8,954 bases of DNA, taken from the NCBI GenBank assembly GCA_910588815.1, contig CAJUQY010000070.1:1-8954 (forward strand), read 5' to 3'. Made by a program: the position numbers and the translations under genes. The notes below the pieces were generated by a model that saw only the letters and a list, made by a program, of their open reading frames with translations, searched no databases and had not been told where the DNA came from. Each line of letters starts with the position of its first letter. Position 1 is the stretch's first letter. This document shows, in pieces, positions 6,772 through 8,954 of the stretch. Source of the DNA: an uncultured Lachnospiraceae bacterium. GTDB lineage: Bacteria > Bacillota > Clostridia > Lachnospirales > Lachnospiraceae.

Positions 6772-8313
6772 GTGAACAAAGAGATGATCGTTGTTTTGGA
6801 CTTCGGTGGCCAGTACAATCAGCTGATTGCCAGGAGAGTCCGGGAATGTAATGTGTACTGTGAGGTTCATTCCTGCAGCATGGAACCGGGCAGACTGAAG
6901 GCCATGAACCCGAAAGGCATTATTTTTACGGGCGGTCCCAACAGCGTATATGCCGAGGGCGCACCCCGCTGTGGGAAAGAGGTTTTTGAGCTGGGAATTC
7001 CGGTTTTGGGAATCTGTTATGGTTCCCAGCTGATGGCTCACATGCTGGGGGGGAGCGTGGAGACGGCTCCTGTCAGTGAATACGGGAAGACGGAAGTCAC
7101 GGTAAAATCCGGGACAACACTGTTGGAGGGGATATCGGAGCACACGATCTGCTGGATGAGCCATACGGACTATATCAGGAAAGCGCCGGAGGGATTCCGT
7201 GTGACGGCTCATACTCCGGTGTGCCCGGTGGCGGCTATGGAGTGCCCGGAAAGGGGGCTGTATGCGGTGCAGTTCCACCCGGAGGTGATGCATACCCGGG
7301 AAGGCATGAAAATGCTCTCCAATTTTGTGCACCGGATCTGCGGCTGCAGCGGCGACTGGCAGATGGGATCTTTTGTGGAGGACACGATCAGGTCTCTTCG
7401 GGAGAAGATCGGAAACGGCAGGGCGCTCTGCGCCTTGTCCGGCGGCGTGGATTCCTCTGTGGCGGCGGTTCTTTTGTCTAAGGCGATCGGAAAACAATTG
7501 ACCTGTGTCTTTGTGGATCACGGACTTCTCCGCAAAGACGAGGGCGACGAGGTAGAAGCTGTTTTCGGCCCCAGGGGGCCCTATGAATTGAACTTTATAC
7601 GGGTGAATGCGAAAGAGCGTTATTATAAGAGGCTGGCAGGCGTGACGGAGCCGGAACAGAAGCGCAAAATCATCGGCGAGGAGTTTATCCGGATTTTTGA
7701 GGAAGAGGCGAAGAAGATCGGCATCGTGGATTATCTGGTGCAGGGAACTATTTACCCGGATGTCATTGAGAGCGGCCTTGGAAAATCGGCGGTCATCAAG
7801 TCTCATCATAATGTAGGCGGGCTGCCGGATGTGGTAGATTTCAAGGAGATCATAGAGCCGCTCCGTCTTCTGTTCAAGGACGAAGTGCGGAAGGCCGGCC
7901 TGGAGCTTGGCATTCCGGAATATCTGGTTTATCGCCAGCCCTTCCCCGGTCCCGGCCTGGGAATCCGCATCATCGGCGAGGTCACGGCCGAAAAGGTGCG
8001 TATAGTTCAGGAGGCCGATGCGATTTACCGGGAGGAGATTGCGAGGGCTGGCCTTGACCGAGGGATTGGTCAGTATTTTGCCGCCCTCACTAACATGCGT
8101 TCTGTCGGCGTCATGGGCGACGGGCGGACCTACGATTATGCCATAGCCCTGCGGGCAGTCAATACCAGCGATTTCATGACGGCGGATGCGTCGGAGCTTC
8201 CCTGGAAAGTGCTTGCAGCCACATCGAACCGGATTGTCAATGAAGTGAAGGGAGTAAACAGGGTTCTGTATGACCTCACAAGCAAACCGCCCGGAACGGT
8301 GGAGTTCGAATAA
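6772..8313 (+). CDS. guaA: GMP synthase (glutamine-hydrolysing)
   Basis: GuaA converts XMP to GMP using ATP and ammonia released from glutamine, the last step of de novo guanine nucleotide synthesis. The 513-residue protein is full length. Its class I glutamine amidotransferase domain (about 5-190) has the nucleophile Cys82 in GICYGSQ, with His169 and Glu171 in QFHPEV. The ATP-pyrophosphatase domain begins near 200 with the P-loop SGGVDSS (223-229). The C-terminal dimerisation and XMP-binding part includes RQPFPGPGLGIRIIGE (388-403) and ends KPPGTVEFE, where most homologues end in a tryptophan plus glutamate (WE). The start is GTG at 6772, 5 nt after GGAGG (6762-6766); an in-frame ATG at 6784 is less well placed. 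It probably shares the upstream zinc-ribbon transcript. The 3' end is a common target for integrating islands in Firmicutes, relevant to the altered DNA downstream. Confidence 0.98.
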   Translation: MNKEMIVVLDFGGQYNQLIARRVRECNVYCEVHSCSMEPGRLKAMNPKGIIFTGGPNSVYAEGAPRCGKEVFELGIPVLGICYGSQLMAHMLGGSVETAPVSEYGKTEVTVKSGTTLLEGISEHTICWMSHTDYIRKAPEGFRVTAHTPVCPVAAMECPERGLYAVQFHPEVMHTREGMKMLSNFVHRICGCSGDWQMGSFVEDTIRSLREKIGNGRALCALSGGVDSSVAAVLLSKAIGKQLTCVFVDHGLLRKDEGDEVEAVFGPRGPYELNFIRVNAKERYYKRLAGVTEPEQKRKIIGEEFIRIFEEEAKKIGIVDYLVQGTIYPDVIESGLGKSAVIKSHHNVGGLPDVVDFKEIIEPLRLLFKDEVRKAGLELGIPEYLVYRQPFPGPGLGIRIIGEVTAEKVRIVQEADAIYREEIARAGLDRGIGQYFAALTNMRSVGVMGDGRTYDYAIALRAVNTSDFMTADASELPWKVLAATSNRIVNEVKGVNRVLYDLTSKPPGTVEFE

Positions 8314-8485
8314 GCAAAAATGCTTGGTAAATCCGGTGTTTATGCGGGTTTGCGGACTTTGGAAAGGTCTTTTGATAACAAATTGATAACAGTCGTTTGA
8401 GTGCGATTATTCTTACTGTCAAGTGGTTTGTTGGTGGGAGAATGATTTGCAAGAGGTTTGGACGGCTGTAATAAATCCATATTAT
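8314..8485. other. Gene-free AT-rich spacer after guaA, candidate attachment-site region
   Basis: No open frame with a start and ribosome binding site is present. The clearest structure is the TTGATAACA direct repeat (listed separately). A weak promoter-like pair, TTGATA (8383-8388) with GATTAT (8405-8410) at 16-nt spacing, could start a short transcript ending at the terminator at 8486-8531, but this is weak. Location immediately behind guaA and the compositional shift suggest a former or present integration junction. That is inference. Confidence 0.35.
8372..8391. repeat. TTGATAACA direct repeat pair
   Basis: TTGATAACA occurs at 8372-8380 and again at 8383-8391, so the copies are offset by 11 bp, about one helical turn. 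Evenly phased short direct repeats are typical of arm-type or accessory binding sites of tyrosine integrases, or of regulators binding one face of DNA. The position about 60 bp behind guaA favours the integrase reading, without proof. Confidence 0.45.
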
Positions 8486-8531
8486 AACGCCCTTAGCTGT
8501 GGGTAGGAACTCATGGCTAAGGGCGTTTTTT
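8486..8531 (+). terminator. Strong intrinsic terminator downstream of guaA
   Basis: AACGCCCTTAGC (8486-8497) pairs perfectly with GCTAAGGGCGTT (8516-8527), a 12-bp stem with an 18-nt loop. On the + strand the 3' arm runs into TTTTTT (8526-8531). This should end the guaA transcript about 215 nt after its stop. In the opposite direction the stem is followed by an AT-rich but not T-run sequence, so termination from the right would be weaker. Confidence 0.9.
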
Positions 8532-8562
8532 GTCGTGCTTATAGAAAAATGAAAAAGAAGTA

Positions 8563-8634
8563 TTAGGTAATGCCAAATTTCTCAGCAGGCAAATAACCAA
8601 CCCGAGGATAATAATTTTCGCTGCCTAATTTTCA
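8563..8634 (-). pseudogene. GNAT-type acetyltransferase fragment (22 codons)
   Basis: On the minus strand, a frame between TGA (8632-8634) and TAA (8563-8565) reads KLGSE followed by NYYPRVGYLPAEKFGI and T. This resembles the conserved late segment of GNAT N-acetyltransferases of the YhbS type, typically LGxPxYYxRFGFxPAxxYGI. Neither flank continues the domain in this frame, there is no start, and the N-terminal acetyl-CoA-binding part is absent. It is therefore best read as a relic left by deletion or rearrangement. It lies 40 bp beyond the stop of the minus-strand gene at 8675. The match is from memory of the motif and is short. Confidence 0.4.
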
Positions 8635-8674
8635 TTGATTTCGGTTACTAATGACAATTTGGGAATAAATGCGC

Positions 8675-8954
8675 CTAATCTTTCAAATGGTTTTTGAACG
8701 CATCGGCTAAGGCATCACTCAATTCCTTAGATGGAACTTCTGCCCAGTGCTGCGCAGTGTCTAATTTCGGGTAATTGTACCGCCACTGGTCGTAATCCTC
8801 TCTGCTGATTTCCTCAGCAGAAAGCTTGTCTGCCTGTTCTTTCCAAGCGCAGAGCATTTTCAGCAGTTCGGCGGCGTCCTTGCTTTTGTCTTTGTTGATC
8901 TTTAAGCAGATTTCACCGTCTGATTCACTGACGGTAAGACCGTAAATGTCCTCA
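8675..8954 (-). CDS. Unidentified protein, C-terminal 92 residues (5' end outside window)
   Basis: The minus-strand frame is open from the right edge to the TAG at 8675-8677. An internal ATG at 8855-8857 would give 60 residues, but 32 further in-frame residues lie before it (EDIYGLTVSESDGEICLKIN and so on) and that ATG has no good ribosome binding site. The gene therefore probably starts at or beyond the window edge. The visible part has a short beta-like segment with KINKDKSKDAAELLKML, a charged helix (CAWKEQADKLSAEEISREDY), an aromatic stretch DQWRYNYPKLDTAQHW, then VPSKELSDALADAFKNHLKD at the end. There is no membrane segment. I do not recognise the family. The acidic helical tail and location next to a candidate integration site make a mobile-element protein such as a recombinase tail possible, but that is a guess. 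It converges on guaA with the terminator between. Confidence 0.75.
   Translation of the reverse strand, partial: EDIYGLTVSESDGEICLKINKDKSKDAAELLKMLCAWKEQADKLSAEEISREDYDQWRYNYPKLDTAQHWAEVPSKELSDALADAFKNHLKD

Noticed and set aside
6130..7809. 559-codon minus-strand open frame spanning the zinc-ribbon gene and guaA
   Set aside because: It is antisense to two genes with clear motifs, promoter and ribosome binding sites. Its composition is typical of shadow frames.
8513..8566. Short ATG frame (MAKGVFCRAYRKMKKKY) starting inside the terminator hairpin
   Set aside because: The AGGA is only about 4 nt from the ATG, and the frame overlaps the terminator stem. At 17 codons it cannot be supported as a gene.

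Overview
This window looks like the chromosome of a Clostridia-class Firmicute, most likely a Lachnospiraceae-type gut anaerobe. The reasons are strong AGGAGG-type ribosome binding sites, two GTG starts, the uvrB-uvrA gene order, Firmicute-style UvrA, UvrB and GuaA proteins, and a coiled-coil/zinc-ribbon protein of a kind I associate with this family. I ran no searches; family calls rest on motifs read from the translations.

Layout. Positions 1-260 hold the C-terminal end of a DUF1016/YhcG-type PDDEXK nuclease gene, clearly AT-rich. Positions 261-472 are an AT-rich gap with no startable gene. It contains a 59-codon open frame without a start that looks like a gene remnant, and a 16-bp palindrome. 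From 473 the sequence becomes GC-rich and ordinary: uvrB (473-2542), then uvrA 12 nt later (2555-5425), then a histidine phosphatase 58 nt further on (5484-6098), all on the + strand with good ribosome binding sites. A perfect-consensus vegetative promoter (TTGACA, 17 nt, TATAAT) at 6166-6194 drives a small zinc-ribbon protein (GTG start, 6235-6711) whose acidic tail is encoded by a perfect 30-bp tandem repeat. guaA, encoding GMP synthase (6772-8313), follows 60 nt later and may share this transcript.

After guaA the character changes again. Positions 8314-8674 hold no intact gene: a pair of TTGATAACA direct repeats, an intrinsic terminator (8486-8531), and on the minus strand a 22-codon fragment resembling the C-terminal motif of a GNAT acetyltransferase. 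A minus-strand gene then enters from the right edge (8675-8954); its visible 92 residues were not identified. The 3' end of guaA is a well-known integration site for genomic islands in Firmicutes, so the right flank is plausibly accessory or formerly mobile DNA.

Functionally the core is housekeeping. UvrA and UvrB are the damage-recognition and loading proteins of nucleotide excision repair, and GuaA makes GMP from XMP. The phosphatase and zinc-ribbon protein have no precisely assignable role. I see no clear new multi-gene system. The points most worth following up are the two flanks and the zinc-ribbon gene with its repeat tail and very strong promoter.
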